From Melampsora larici-populina 98AG31 (Eukaryota; Basidiomycota; Pucciniomycetes; Pucciniales; Melampsoraceae): a stretch of DNA of 64,000 nucleotides. The stretch spans positions 554,365 to 618,364 of the forward strand of contig NW_006768817.1 in assembly GCF_000204055.1 (NCBI RefSeq), read 5' to 3'. A program made the translations under genes and the position numbers. The notes beneath the pieces are model-generated. The model had not been told where the DNA came from. It did no database searches and worked only from the letters and a program-made list of their open reading frames with translations. Positions 24,485-36,595 of the stretch are shown here, piece by piece. Within the stretch, counting starts at the first letter, position 1, and each line of letters opens with the position of its first letter.

Positions 24485-24874
24485 ATGTCTTATATCACAC
24501 CTTGTTTCATTCCTTTTACTTTAATCATCACCACATTATTTGATGCTTTTAATGGAATCCCTTTATCAAACAGAGTAAATGAAAATGACAAAGTCTTTCA
24601 AAGAAGTGAAGAAAAGCCATTTCACCTTCAATCAAGTTAATCTGATCTTCCTCCTTTTACACCAGGAAATTTTCTTTCTCAAATATCTAACCATAAAGAT
24701 TTTGTTCTCCATAGAGTTTTTTCTCCCTTATGATTGATTAGGTTTTCAAAACAAAGACCAGCAGAAGATAAATTGGATTGTCAAATGATGAGCATGGGAG
24801 GAGGACCGGAAATGTTTGGTGGAGGTGAGGGTGGTGAACCTTGCAAGCTTACCAAGTGTATCAAATTCAATTGA
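24485..24874 (+). pseudogene. Decayed copy B of a small secreted Gly-rich protein gene
   Basis: This is the right copy of the inverted pair. It keeps a good signal peptide (residues 1-24, core FIPFTLIITTLFDAF), then GIPLSNRVNENDKVFQRSEE. An in-frame TAA stops it after about 55 residues, where copy A has CAA. Beyond the stop the homologous frames continue (PPFTPGNFLSQISNHKD) and the Gly-rich tail MMSMGGGPEMFGGGEGGEPC is present with three Cys in its last 12 residues. It could still make a short secreted peptide that ends at the TAA. No family recognised; the role is unknown. Confidence 0.55.
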
Positions 24875-25060
24875 TGATTCAATCCAATTTTCATGTAAGA
24901 TTTGATTTTTCTCATTTCTTTGATAGATATCTCAATGTAAATTGAATATAAACAACCCAATACAAAGCAATCATCAAGATACTTGAGTCTGGTTTGCTTT
25001 TTGGAGAAATCTTGCATGGTTTCATTCATAATCATTCAAAGCTTTAGTTTCACAACCATC

Positions 25061-25371
25061 ACGCGTAGGTGTGGGTAAGTCAATGGCGCGTCTTTTTTGA
25101 GTATATACTCAAATAACGCGTCAGACTGCGTCATTGTTGAGATGCAATGGAACATCGGGTGATTCTTTGATAAATCTTGGTCTTGGACCATGTATTAGTC
25201 ATACTCCCAGATTCCCCAGTGACTGATCAGTTCGTAAAAGATCAACCGCATTGTTAACAACTCAGCGTTGTTGAGATGTTGAAAGGGAACTTGCTGAAGT
25301 GTGATAGATCAATGGCGCGTTTATCTTAAGAAACGACGCGTCTTTTGAGTACCAATCGATGAAGAACGCGT
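25061..25371. promoter_or_regulatory. Cluster of ACGCGT/GCGCGT boxes (MCB-like)
   Basis: Four exact ACGCGT hexamers (25061, 25116, 25336, 25366) and two GCGCGT (25086, 25315) fall within about 310 bp of otherwise AT-rich DNA. Two sit in a repeated context (aatggcgcgt; gcgtctttttgagt-like). ACGCGT is the MluI cell-cycle box recognised by Mbp1/Swi6-type factors in fungi. The cluster lies about 0.6 kb upstream of the GLEBS protein gene at 25974. Function is inferred from the motif only. Confidence 0.4.
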
Positions 25372-25973
25372 GTGTTTCTGGCTTAGGCTATAGTCAACAT
25401 CAATTTTGTTGAGGTCCGATTTGTTATGAACACGGTATGCCCGTGCCGTATGATAGAAAAGCAAACCGATTCAAAGAGAGTTGAATGAATGGTTAAAGAT
25501 GTAGAACAAAGTGAGATTCAAGTTGAGACCGACCATCAAGTCAGCTAAAATGAGTCCCATTGTTTTCTTGAAATATGAAAGTTGATTAATTTGGTGAGGA
25601 CCCTTTGTTGTTTTTTGGACTCAGTTGAATTGACGTGTTTGATGGGCTAGCTTGAAAAGTCTGAAAGGGTCCTTTGATGTGATGTGATGATGCAGCAGCA
25701 TATGCAAGATTAAAAAGGGTTCAAGTTCGTTCAGACTAGTCAAGATTGAATAAAAAGATAAATGCTTATAGTGAATCTGAGTATTTGTAATCTGAACTGG
25801 TTTATTTTTTATTTTGTGCAAGCTGCATCATTTTATAAATCATCACACTCATCACAAAATTTTGCGTCCCTTCACTTCAACAAATCCTCAAAGTTCTCCT
25901 CATTATTTGAAACTTTGAGCTCAATCCACATATCAAATCAAAATCTCATCACTCCAAAAGACTTTTCTTCAGA

Positions 25974-27421
25974 ATGTCTCAAAAGAAAACCGTCTTTGGT
26001 GCAGTCAACTCTCCTGGTTTTGGAGGTAAGCCAAACAGCTTTACCTATTCTACCTTTTCTCCAAACTCATCTGATTCTCTCAAACACCACACACAGCTTA
26101 TGCTGGGGATCAAACTGACTTACCGTCTTTCAAATCAACTTCAACTTCTTACACTTCTTCACTCTTTGCAGCTCCAGTCTCTGAACCCAAACCTTTATTC
26201 GGCACTTCTCCTGGTAAGCTTCATCTCATGATCACTGTTGTGTTTCTTCTTTTTTTCAATTCGTATTGACCTTTCATATACTTCTAGCTAAATTTTCTAC
26301 ACCTTTTTCAACTTCCAATTCGATTCCCAAAGAAACAACACCCCCCAGTTCTGTTAGTCCTTCAACTTATCCTATTCCGATCCATCCTCCTTCCTACCAA
26401 GCTCCAATCATTCCAGTTACCTATCCAAACGGAGCACCACCCGAGCAATTCAATTCTATCTCTGCTATGGATTCTTATTCTTATTGGAGTCCAGAAGAAT
26501 TAAGATTCAAACATCATCGAAAAAATCAATCTGACTCAATTCCTTCTGACCCTAAGACTTTTACTTTTGCTCATCAGTCTACTGTTCCTGGTTTTACTTC
26601 AAGCTTTGGAAAACCTTCTGCCTTTTCAACCGCCACACCTGGTGTTACATCAAGTTCAGGTCAAAGCACTAGTACTACTCTTCCTAAGATTTCGACTACT
26701 GAGTTTTTTGAAAAACGTGAATTCGAAGTCGGGAGTACTTTGGCATTTGATCCGATTAAACTTGCTCAATGGTTAGAAAAACATTGTCATTCATTTACCA
26801 ATGATAGTAGTCAGTAGAATTTGCTTTCTTTCTCATCATATGAAACTTAATCTTAACCTGTGATGTCCTTTCCTGGTGATGATCATAGGTTTGAAACTTC
26901 TTGTTAAAATGGCCACTGTTCAACCTGCTCCGACTAGCAAAGAACCTACGGATGAATCGAGTCCAAATTTGAATTCTGCTTCGACTAGCAAGGAACCTAC
27001 GAATGGATCTAGTCCAGATTTGAACTCGAGTACTCCCGAAACCTCACCATCCACAAGTACCACCAACATCCAACCCGAACCAGCCAAACCAAGCGTAGAA
27101 GACCCAATGACGCGTCTGAACCGATTCGACAAGATCACCTTATCTGACCCTATCACATTCTCTACAACCGTATGGGAACACGCTCTAAGTGTTTTATCAA
27201 AAGATTCAAATTATACAGTTGAAATGATTCAAGATGCAAGATTGGTCACTGAATATCAAATCGGAATCAAGTTTCAAGAATTAATGACCTCGGCTTCAAA
27301 TACACCTAGGTTTGTGAAAGGAGTACAAACGTTTAGTAAACAGGTGGGAGAAGTCTTGGATGAAGTGTTTGGAAAGTTGTGTAAACTTGCTGAAGAACAA
27401 GAATCCTTGTTGAAGGAATGA
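25974..27421 (+). CDS. Short GLEBS-motif protein, diverged partial paralogue of Nup98
   Basis: Four exons, 25974-26025, 26097-26213, 26288-26809 and 26889-27421 (1224 nt, 407 residues); all phases agree. Residues about 111-133 read FNSISAMDSYSYWSPEELRF, which lines up with the GLEBS motif of the Nup98 gene 5.5 kb away (FNSIVAMDAYKNWSFEELRF): the NSI, AMD, Y, WS and EELRF positions match. GLEBS motifs bind the mRNA-export factor Rae1/Gle2. The N-terminus has a few FG-like dipeptides (VFGAV, GFG, LFGTSP, SFGKPS) but no GLFG array. There is no autoproteolytic domain and no Nup96 part. Instead the C-terminal about 100 residues (FDKITLSDPITF.., ARLVTEYQIGIKFQELM) look helical and match no family I know. 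Residues about 240-300 repeat TSKEPT..SSP. A soluble Rae1-binding or pore-associated protein is the best guess. Confidence 0.75.
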
Positions 27422-28035
27422 ATGAAAATTTGAAAAGTTTGAGAAATCGCGCTTTCTTTGGATTTCGTTTTTTTTATAACTTTTTCTTCCTTGGATGGTT
27501 TGATTTGAATGGATACTTTCTTCTTGATTTTGATTTCTTTTTATCCTCAAAAATGTAAATAGCGTTACATACGTTTTTTCTTTTCAAAAGACTCTGAATA
27601 ATATATCATTTGTGTCAAAATCGCGTTAAAATTGAGTTGAGTCGAGTTCAATCAACAAAAATGTGAGCAAGAGTTTGTACTCGAGAGACGAGTCAGTTGA
27701 GCTTGGTGTCCGAGATAGAGCGGGTCGGATCAATGTCACATGAATTGATGACACGTCACATATGTAATTTTAACCAACCGATCGAATCCACTTTATCCTT
27801 CAACAATTTCGACTCTCCATCTTATCAGCAATCATCAATCAACAAGTATCTCAATATCATCAACAAGCATAGAAGAATTAATCTAGAATTCAAGAAAACC
27901 ACATTCAAATCCATCTGAAACTCGAAAAGAAACCGAAACCCGAAAAAAAACTTGCAAAACACTCAATCATTAAAATCATCATCACAAACTCAGAAACAAA
28001 TCAGGAACAAAACCCAACCAAACGAAAGGAAAAAA
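27422..28035. other. Intergenic between GLEBS gene and ERV25
   Basis: 3' region of the upstream gene and upstream region of ERV25. The last 120 bp before the ERV25 ATG are strongly A-rich (27900-28035), as expected of a 5' leader. No other feature. Confidence 0.5.
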
Positions 28036-29047
28036 ATGAAGAAAATGTTATGTATGATAGGTTTTTGGATAGGTATAATGATCCATCAAATCCAATGTAT
28101 TAAATTTGATTTAATGGCTGAATTTGTACCTACACCGTATGTGATAAACGTCCCCTTTCTCCAAGTTCAACCCAATCTATCTGCAAAAAAAAAGCTAACC
28201 GAATCTGTTGATTATTCTTGGTACAAACTCTACAAAAAGTCGATGTATTTGGTACTACGCAATGGCTGATACATTAGTAAGCCATCCGCTCATAAATTTC
28301 ATCTAAAAAGTGTTAATGAGTTTTTCATTTGGATTGAATAGGTAGTGATTTCAACTAATATTGAAGCGAGTGATGAATTTCAAAGTATGGATTTAGAAAT
28401 CGTTGATGGATCGGTTCATCGAAACATTTATCAAAGTAAAAAAGGGATCAATGGTGAGACCAGAATAGCTATCACCACACACAACGATGCAGATCTAGGA
28501 GTATGTTTCACCAACACACTTTCCCGAAGTATGTAACATTTCCCCCCTCCCCTCCAAAAAAAAACATCCAGTCTCTAATCATTTGTGTTTTTTTTGGGGA
28601 AATAGGTGTAGAGTATTCTAGATTACCATTGAAAAGAACTATTGATTTAGATGTTGATATTGGAGCTGATGCAGTAGATTATAATGCGATTGCTAAGGCT
28701 GAATCTTTATCTGGATTAGAAGTCGAGATGAGAAAGTTGGAAGGCATCATTCGGGAAATTGTGGAAGAATTAAATTATCTTAAGAGACGTGAAGCTAAGA
28801 TGAGAGATACTAATGGTACGTTTTCTCATTCTTCAAAGTCTTTCTTTTTCTTCTTCCTTTGTTTTTTTTTTGCTTTTTGATTAATTGATTGGGTGTTTTT
28901 TTTTGCTCTCTTTTTGTGGAAATAGAATCTACTAATTGGAGAATTAATAGGTTTGCAATCGTGACGATTACTGTTTTGTTTTCTTCTGGTCTTTGGCAAA
29001 TTTGGTATTTACGTAGATTCTTTAAACGTAAAAATTTAATTGAATAA
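28036..29047 (+). CDS. ERV25: p24-family cargo receptor Erv25 (delta type)
   Basis: Five exons, 28036-28136, 28240-28276, 28342-28528, 28606-28815 and 28926-29047 (657 nt, 218 residues). The 37-nt second exon (RCIWYYAMADTL) restores the conserved start of the GOLD domain. The protein cycles between ER and Golgi in COPII and COPI vesicles and helps package cargo such as GPI-anchored proteins. Seen in order: signal peptide (about 1-20), GOLD domain with Cys35 and the second conserved Cys in GVCFTN, the family block TIDLDVDIGADAVDYNAIA, a coiled coil (SGLEVEMRKLEGIIREIVEEL NYLKRRE), a transmembrane helix (FAIVTITVLFSSGLWQIWYL) and the tail RRFFKRKNLIE with the aromatic and dibasic coat-binding residues. 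The length is normal for p24 proteins. Looks intact. Confidence 0.95.
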
Positions 29048-30089
29048 AATCAAACCAAAACTTTTTTGATTGTTTTTATGATGAAAGATATGCCAAGAAA
29101 TGATAGAAAGAAAATGTGATTAAGATAGTGAATTGAAATTAGATAGATATAAACTGTTTGTGTTTGTTTGTGAAGTGTTGGATTGGTGCAAGGTTCTTTT
29201 TCATTTTTTTTCATGATTTTTTTTCTTAGACTTTACATGATCTATTTAGAGAACTCTTGCAATGATTTTTTCAACGGTTGGTTTGATGGTTTGGATAGGA
29301 TACGTTGGTGATTTATCATTTGAGATTTTATAGGATTAGATGGGTTTCTGATCCATCATAAAGAATCAGGTTTAGTCTTGTATTGTTTTTTTTAGAAACT
29401 ACAGATGGTTTATCTCATCTTGATCTTTTGGTTTCTTTTTGTGTTTTTTTGGGGGTCTTAGGCTTCTTACCATCCATTGAACCAAGTTGAGGGACAAGAT
29501 TGATCGGCTTTATTTTGTGTGAGTTGCTATGGTACCCTTAGATTCAATTGGAATGTTTCAAATCCCGGGCCAACTGGAGCCAGAGTAGGAGTTGTAAAGT
29601 TCACCATACACACATCGTATTACCACTACATATGCAGATCAGTGACAGTGACACCAGACCATGTCAGATAGTGCTCTATCTTCAGTTTTTCGTGAATTCA
29701 ATCTATCTATCTTTGAATATCTGATCCCCTTTATTTCTGTGAAAATTGTATCATCAAAAGATACTTATTCTGATGATTTTCACCATTTGATCCTAGGAAA
29801 GGTGTTTGTGATGGTACTAAGAAAGATGAGGATTGGTAGAGATATTGAATGGAATGAGTGTGAGTGTGAGTGTGAGTGTGCTTCATGGTTGATGAATTGC
29901 TCAACTTGGATAAAGTGATGGATTTGAATTTGAATTTGAAATTAGTCAAGTACTTAAAGATTAGTACTTAAGAGTAATGTTGAATGAAATATGAATTGAA
30001 TTTAAATCAGTTTGTTCATTTCAGTATCAGTCTCAGTCATCAGTCATCAGTCATCAGTTAACTATCTTTATTATAGACTTCATCAAGAA
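29048..30089. other. Intergenic, T-rich, no gene supported
   Basis: 3' region of ERV25 followed by AT-rich DNA. A short (GTGTGA)n run lies at 29857-29880. A plus-strand frame at 29661-29918 includes that run and has no homology or splice context that I recognise. The stretch 30020-30060 has triplicated tcatcagt just before the kelch gene. Confidence 0.5.
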
Positions 30090-32550
30090 ATGACTTCAAT
30101 CTATCATCATCATCATCATCAATCTATCATCTTCATCATCATCAAAAGAATATCATCAAATTCAACTTCACAATCATTCAATTCAAAATCAATATCAACT
30201 TCAACTTCAAAATATCACTTCTTTAATCTAATCATCTCAACTACTTTATTACTCTTGACTTTAAACTTAAACGTCAATGCTCAATCTCAACCATTACCTT
30301 GTCAAAGGTGGGCTCAACAAACTACAATCTCAACCACTATTTCATCCGATTTCAATTTCAATAATCTAAACGCTACTCTTTGGATTCAAGGTGGTCAAAT
30401 CAAATCATCACCTGATCAAACTACTCATACTTGGACAAATGCTTTATTATCCTTAGATCTCACCAAACCTTGGAACGCTGGTTCACCTGCACTAAACCTA
30501 ATCATCAAAGACAATTCGAATCCTTATTCTCCTCCTGCTGTTTCATTAGGATCACTTTGGGCTTCAAACGATGGTCAATCTCTATACCAATGGGGAGGAC
30601 AATTTGCAGATAATCCTTCAATCTTACCTGGACCGACCAATACATATAAATTTGATCTTTCACTCATGAGTTGGAATTCGATTAATACGAATGGAGAATC
30701 GGTTTTAAGAGCCAGTGAAGGAGCCAGTGCATTAGTACCTAACTTGGGTAGTGGATCAAATCATTTGGCTTATTATTTTGGTGGTCATTTGGATTGGGCA
30801 AGTGTACCGAATTGGAGTAATTCGACACCTAGAGTCTTTTTGGATTCGATTATCGAATTGGATTTAGGTTCATTGAGTTGGAAAAATTATTCGAGTGTGA
30901 GTGATTGATGAGATGGGTTTGGTTTGATTGAATGAAGGTTGACTGATTTGTTGATTTCTTTTATTGGATCACTTGTTATCTTGTACCATCGAATATTACC
31001 ACACCATTCAATACCATCACTACCACCCATCGTCGAATAACATCAAATACCATCATTCATCGAATACCGCCACATCTTGATTGAATCACATCTCAATCTC
31101 AATCTCATGATATCATCTCTTCGCATCTCTCAGTTTGCACCATCTTCCGTTTCGGGATTCAATAACGCAACTACCGAAACTTCTCCTACCATTAGGGCAG
31201 ATGGTACATTAACCTATGTACCTTCTATCGGTACCAATGCAAAAGGTGCATTAGTTTCCATAGGAGGTGGACAAAACTTTCAGTCTACCACCCAAAACTG
31301 TAAGTGTTTTGGAAGGATGATCTCAATTAATTTATCAGTCAATCAGCTCAGACTTACACCGATGATACCTTTCCTGGCTATCAGCTAATCGAAGTATTGA
31401 TAACTCTGCACTTGATGTTTTTGATCTTGAAACTAAAAGTTGGGTGAAACAAGCTACTCAAGGAGATATTCCACCTCCACGTGTTAATCATTGTGCAGTC
31501 AGAGGGACTGCCAAAGTGAATGGAGTACCACAACATCAGATCTTTGTTTATGGTGGCCAGGTTAGGATCCTCTTGAAAACCATCCTTATAATTGGTCACT
31601 GACACCACTGACGTATATGGCTCTTTTGGCTGATGTTGGAATAGATTGTGAATGGATCGTCTCAAAGTACAGATCTTTATGTTCTTTCTATTCCTGGTTT
31701 TGTTTGGACATTTGTAGGAGACCGTCTAAACTCGCAACCTTCTGCAAGAGCTGGTCATACATGTGATTTGATTGGATCCCAAATGATTGTAATTGGTGGA
31801 TACGTTGCGAGTGATTTGCTATGTGATAGGTTTAGTTTGATTCCACATCCAACTCTCAAAGTACCCTTAAGATTGACTAAACATCTCTTTGGTTTGATCG
31901 TTTTTTCTAGTCAATCGGTTTATGTCTTTGATACTACAAGTTTGTCATGGCAAAGTAGTTATAAACCAGGTTTACCTTATCGAACACCCGATCGATTTGC
32001 AAGTATATTAGGTGGTACAGGAATTGGATATTCAACTAGTAGTGCAGGTTCTTGTATTGGTGGTGATGGATCTAAAGATAAAGATATGACCACCAAGTAT
32101 AAATCATCCAATTCGAGTTCATCCAAACTTGGATCGATTGTAGGAGGTGTCTTAGGTACGATTGTAGGAATCTTTATAATCTTATTAATTTTACTTTTAC
32201 TAAGAAGACGTCAACATCAAAAACGGATTCGAGAAAGATTAGAGATCTTAGAAAGAGAAAAGATGAACTCATCAAGTTCACCTAATCCAGATCGAGTGAT
32301 TTCAACCTCTTATTTCGGATCTGATTTAGGTGGAGCGATGAGTGGAGGAATGATGGGAGGATCGATTGGATCTCGTGAAGAGATGTCACAACATTTGTTT
32401 CATCAGTATTATCCGGCGGCTTCGGATGATCCGGAACATGATACTGAAGGATTCGAACCTCAGTTTTCGACTAGACTTGTGCCTCGTCAAGCTCTTAGAG
32501 TTGTGAATCCGGAAAATTCAAATTCCATCATTTCTCCAAATGAAACTTGA
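30090..32550 (+). CDS. Kelch-repeat single-pass membrane protein
   Basis: Five exons, 30090-30896, 31134-31299, 31385-31560, 31645-31829 and 31911-32550 (1974 nt, 657 residues); phases agree throughout. After an unusually long His/Ser/Ile-rich leader, a hydrophobic segment (about 45-64, FFNLIISTTLLLLTLNLNVNA) acts as signal peptide. Residues about 65-490 form kelch/beta-propeller blades. Typical pieces are LYQWGGQF, LAYYFGGHLDW, IIELDLGSLSW, ALVSIGGGQ, ALDVFDLETKSW, QIFVYGGQ, SARAGHTCDL, IVIGGY and VYVFDTTSLSW. A transmembrane helix lies at about 519-542 (LGSIVGGVLGTIVGIFIILL), then a basic stop (RRRQHQKRIRERL) and a Ser/Gly-rich cytosolic tail of about 110 residues. Similar fungal kelch membrane proteins are thought to act at the cell surface, but the ligand is unknown. 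The first ATG in frame was chosen. Confidence 0.85.
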
Positions 32551-33702
<1,152 letters not shown>

Positions 33703-35269
33703 ATGACACAAATCTCGATTACAGAAACAATCAAGGAACTTAAATCTATAAGAGAATCAGGAATTCGTAATAGTATTAGAGTGATTGAGTTAGTAGAACG
33801 GATTGGGTATGAAGATGCTCATCGTTACCTTGGTGAAGATTGTAAGTTGATTGATTGATTGATGATTATGATTGTCAAGAATATCTTATTGATTTTTTTT
33901 TGGTTTGGTTTTTTTTGGGAATGGTTTGGAAATGGAAATGGAAATGTAGTGTGGGATTTTTATGAACAAGTTGCGATTGCTGCATTAGATGTTAAAGACC
34001 AAGAACTTGCAAAGGTTTGATCCATCCCATACTTACCAAGAAAAAAACCCACACTGAATTTTGATAGAATGTTTTTTTTTCTTTTCTCTTCTTTTGGAAT
34101 GTGGGTTTCTTAAGAGTTCTATAGATCGATTAGAAAAGAGGTTTCCAGGATCACCAAGATGTTTAGTTTTACATGGAATGTTATTGGAATGTAATCAAGA
34201 ATTCGAATTAGCTAAAGAGTTTTATGAGATCGAGTTGAAGAAACCGATCGATTCGAAATCATCTTCTCAAGGTAACACAGGTGAAACTAATCTTGTAAGT
34301 TTCGGTTTTTTCTTCACATTTTCCAAAAACCTTTTAATGTTATGAGATCTTGATGAATTTAATAAGTTGAATTTCTTGAATGATCTTCAAAGCGAATTAG
34401 AAAACGATTGATCGCCTTACACTTGCATAATTCTCCTTTACCAGAATTAGTGAATCAAAACACTGGAAAACCAATTAAAGATCAAACTGAAGATTCTATC
34501 TTTTCATTAAAAGAAGCCATCAATCTTTTAGTTCAACATCTTGATACCGTTTATTCCGATCCCGAAAGTTGGATCCAGTTAGCCGAGACATATTGTACTT
34601 TAGGATTGTAAGGTTTCTTTCTTTTTCGCAAGCTTGATCGGATTTCTTTCTAGTCAAGTTGATCGCCTTCATCTATGCCTTTGTTTTTTTCGTAGGTATG
34701 ATCAAGCTTTAAGTGCGCTAGAAGATTTAATCATTCTTCAACCTGATAACACATTTCATTTACTTCGGTATGCCGAAACAGCTTATACAGCTGGACATTT
34801 TGAATTGTAAGGGTGATCGTCATACTTTGGTGTTTGCTACAAGTTGATTGTCTATCAAATCTGATTTCATCATTTCTGTAGGGCTTATCAAACTTATTTA
34901 AGAGTGATCGAATTGAGTGAAAAAATTTCAGATGCATCAAAGTGGTGGACCAGTAAGAAGAGCAGCCATTGGACTTAAACTAGTTAAGTTTCTTTGTCTC
35001 ATCATTTTCCAAAACAAAACCAAAAAAGTCAAGTAAGAATGAAATAATTTCCAAGAAAAAACACTGATACAAATGTGTTCGAATTTGGAAAAATTATTTA
35101 GTGTATTAATAAATTAGAAAAAGATGTAAAGAAAGATAGATTATCGAAGTTGATTGATGAAGAATTAATTAAATGTTATTCTAAAGATTGGGTACCATTA
35201 CAAACTGGATTAAGAGTGGCATCTGAACCTAGTCGAAAAGCTTTGAAGGGATGGATTAGTCGGTTTTGA
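33703..35269 (+). CDS. EMC2: ER membrane complex subunit 2 (one-base frameshift in this sequence)
   Basis: Seven exons: 33703-33841, 33950-34014, 34115-34294, 34393-34607, 34696-34806, 34882-34982 and 35102-35269. EMC2 is the cytosolic TPR-like scaffold of the ER membrane complex, which inserts tail-anchored and multi-pass proteins. Diagnostic blocks: LWDFYEQVAIAALD, SSIDRLEKRFPGSPR, LEAINLLVQHLDTVYSDPESWIQLAETY (seen as KEAINLL..), YDQALSALEDLIILQP and LLRYAETAYTAGHFELA. In exon 6 the frame that begins AYQTYLRVIELSEK runs to a stop after 28 more residues. The neighbouring frame of the same exon continues the family sequence (RRAAIGLKL) and splices cleanly into the last exon (INKLEKDVKKDRL..KGWISRF). 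The switch falls at the A6 run 34920-34925, where one A fewer would keep the frame. This is a real frameshift allele or a base-call error. Confidence 0.88.
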
Positions 35270-36199
35270 AAGGATAGGTTTTGGAAAGAAGGAGTTGGGT
35301 TTTGAAGGATGATTGTAGTTTGGTATGATTAATTGTATGGAAAATGTTGCGTGGTTTGATGAGGTCTTTGGGGATGAGATCATTAATTATTAGAATCAAG
35401 TTTCTTTTCATTAACAAGATGAGTCGTGTGGACTTTGTAGATCTTCATTTTATTTCAGTCTTGACACTGATTGCATGGTCTGAGATTGTGTGAACAGACA
35501 AAAGTGTGTGAATAAAACTTATGGTACGAGCCAGATTCCACGATAGATGGAGTTATGTCTTGAATATAATTTGTTTGTCTCCTTCTCTTCATCTTCAAGC
35601 TTGGTGTCAGCAGACTCCTCCTTAGAGGACCCCTCAGACCATGACATACCTGGTTTGTCATCTGACACCTCGGATAAATCCAACAGCTTGGATGAATCAG
35701 AAACAGCTTGTCAGGCAGGGCATAAGTATGGATGTGACTTTCTCCTGGCACATAAGCTTGAGTAAAAGACATACTTGTAAAAGTAAGCTTAACTTATTAA
35801 GATGTATAAGTTTAACACCTATTTTGTCAAATTCACTATTTTCCTTTTTAATCTGTTCAATTTAAATCTTTGTTACAACAAAGATTGTTTTTTTTTGAAA
35901 ATCTTGCCAATGTGCAAAACCCAGGTTTTGTCTCTCATTTGATTTTGTCTCTCTGCTAATTGGAAGAATACAAAAAAGAATAAACCTGTAATCAAGTTTT
36001 GTCTCTGGTTTTACCTGCTGCAGAGACAACTTTCTTCAAAAAAAAGTTGTCAACCTTTCTTGAAACAGCTGTAATAGGCCCAGAACAAAATTAGTAATGT
36101 CAGGAGCTCAGGAGTCAAAAGGATTCCCACTTTGGACAAAAGGTTGGATTTGGTGACCCAACCTGGCATCTTAGAATCTAAAACTAAACTGGACTCAGT
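35270..36199. other. Gap with retroelement-like scraps
   Basis: 3' region of EMC2, then DNA with an isolated Ser/Asp-rich frame (35547-35765, plus) that has neither splice context nor homology I recognise. Around 36015-36060 a short inverted pair (acaactttcttc / aagttgtc) recalls the hairpin at 56-118. Confidence 0.4.
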
Positions 36200-36403
36200 T
36201 AGGGGATACAAAGTAGAAAGCCGGGTACATGCCCGGGCATGTGCCCACAAGTCCAGATCCCAATTTTACAGCCAAAATTCGGGATGTGGACTTCCGGGGA
36301 CATGCCCGGCTACGTGTCCACAAGTCCAGATCCCAATTTTACAGCCAAAATTTGGGATCTGGACTTGTGGGCACATGCCCGGCTTTCTACTTTGTATCCC
36401 CTA
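36200..36403. mobile_element. 204-bp MITE with TA target and internal duplication
   Basis: The ends are perfect inverted repeats of 26 bp including the TA (TAGGGGATACAAAGTAGAAA at the left). Inside, a block of about 45 bp (cacaagtccagatcccaatt plus the following bases) occurs twice with few changes. The terminal 12-mer GGGATACAAAGT is shared with the element at 39676-39846, so they belong to one family. No coding capacity. Confidence 0.85.
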
Positions 36404-36595
36404 AGTGTGTGGGAAAAGATGGTCCAATGGTCTGAGATGATCTTGAACCAAATGGGTGAATGATTGCATTATTTAAATAATGTGACTTTTGTGCCTGGTG
36501 TGCCTGGGATATCAGCTAGAACAGGACTTGGCAAATCATGTAATAATGTCACTCAGAGGGATTATGGCTCATAATTTTTGTGAGGAGTCAGCAAC

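Larger units (their letters stand above)
22830..24985. repeat. Large inverted duplication, arms of about 0.75 kb
   Basis: The left arm (about 22830-23620, read on minus) and the right arm (about 24215-24985, read on plus) are diverged copies of one segment. Matching landmarks include ATGTCT..ACNCCTTGTTTCAT, CAAAGAAGTGAAGAA, TTTTACNCC and ATGATGAGNATGGGAGGAGG, in the same order. A spacer of about 600 bp separates them, so the two gene copies point away from each other. Divergence is high, with many small indels, so the duplication is old. Confidence 0.8.

Noticed and set aside
24781..25035. Minus-strand frame of 84 codons
   Set aside because: Antisense to the 3' end of secreted-gene copy B and its flank; no independent support.
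29530..29600. tRNA-like T-arm (gtttcaaatccc)
   Set aside because: No matching D-arm, anticodon arm or acceptor stem at the right distances.
36132..36463. Three overlapping frames with CPQVQIPILQPKFG repeats
   Set aside because: They are the internal direct repeat of the 36200-36403 MITE read in different frames.
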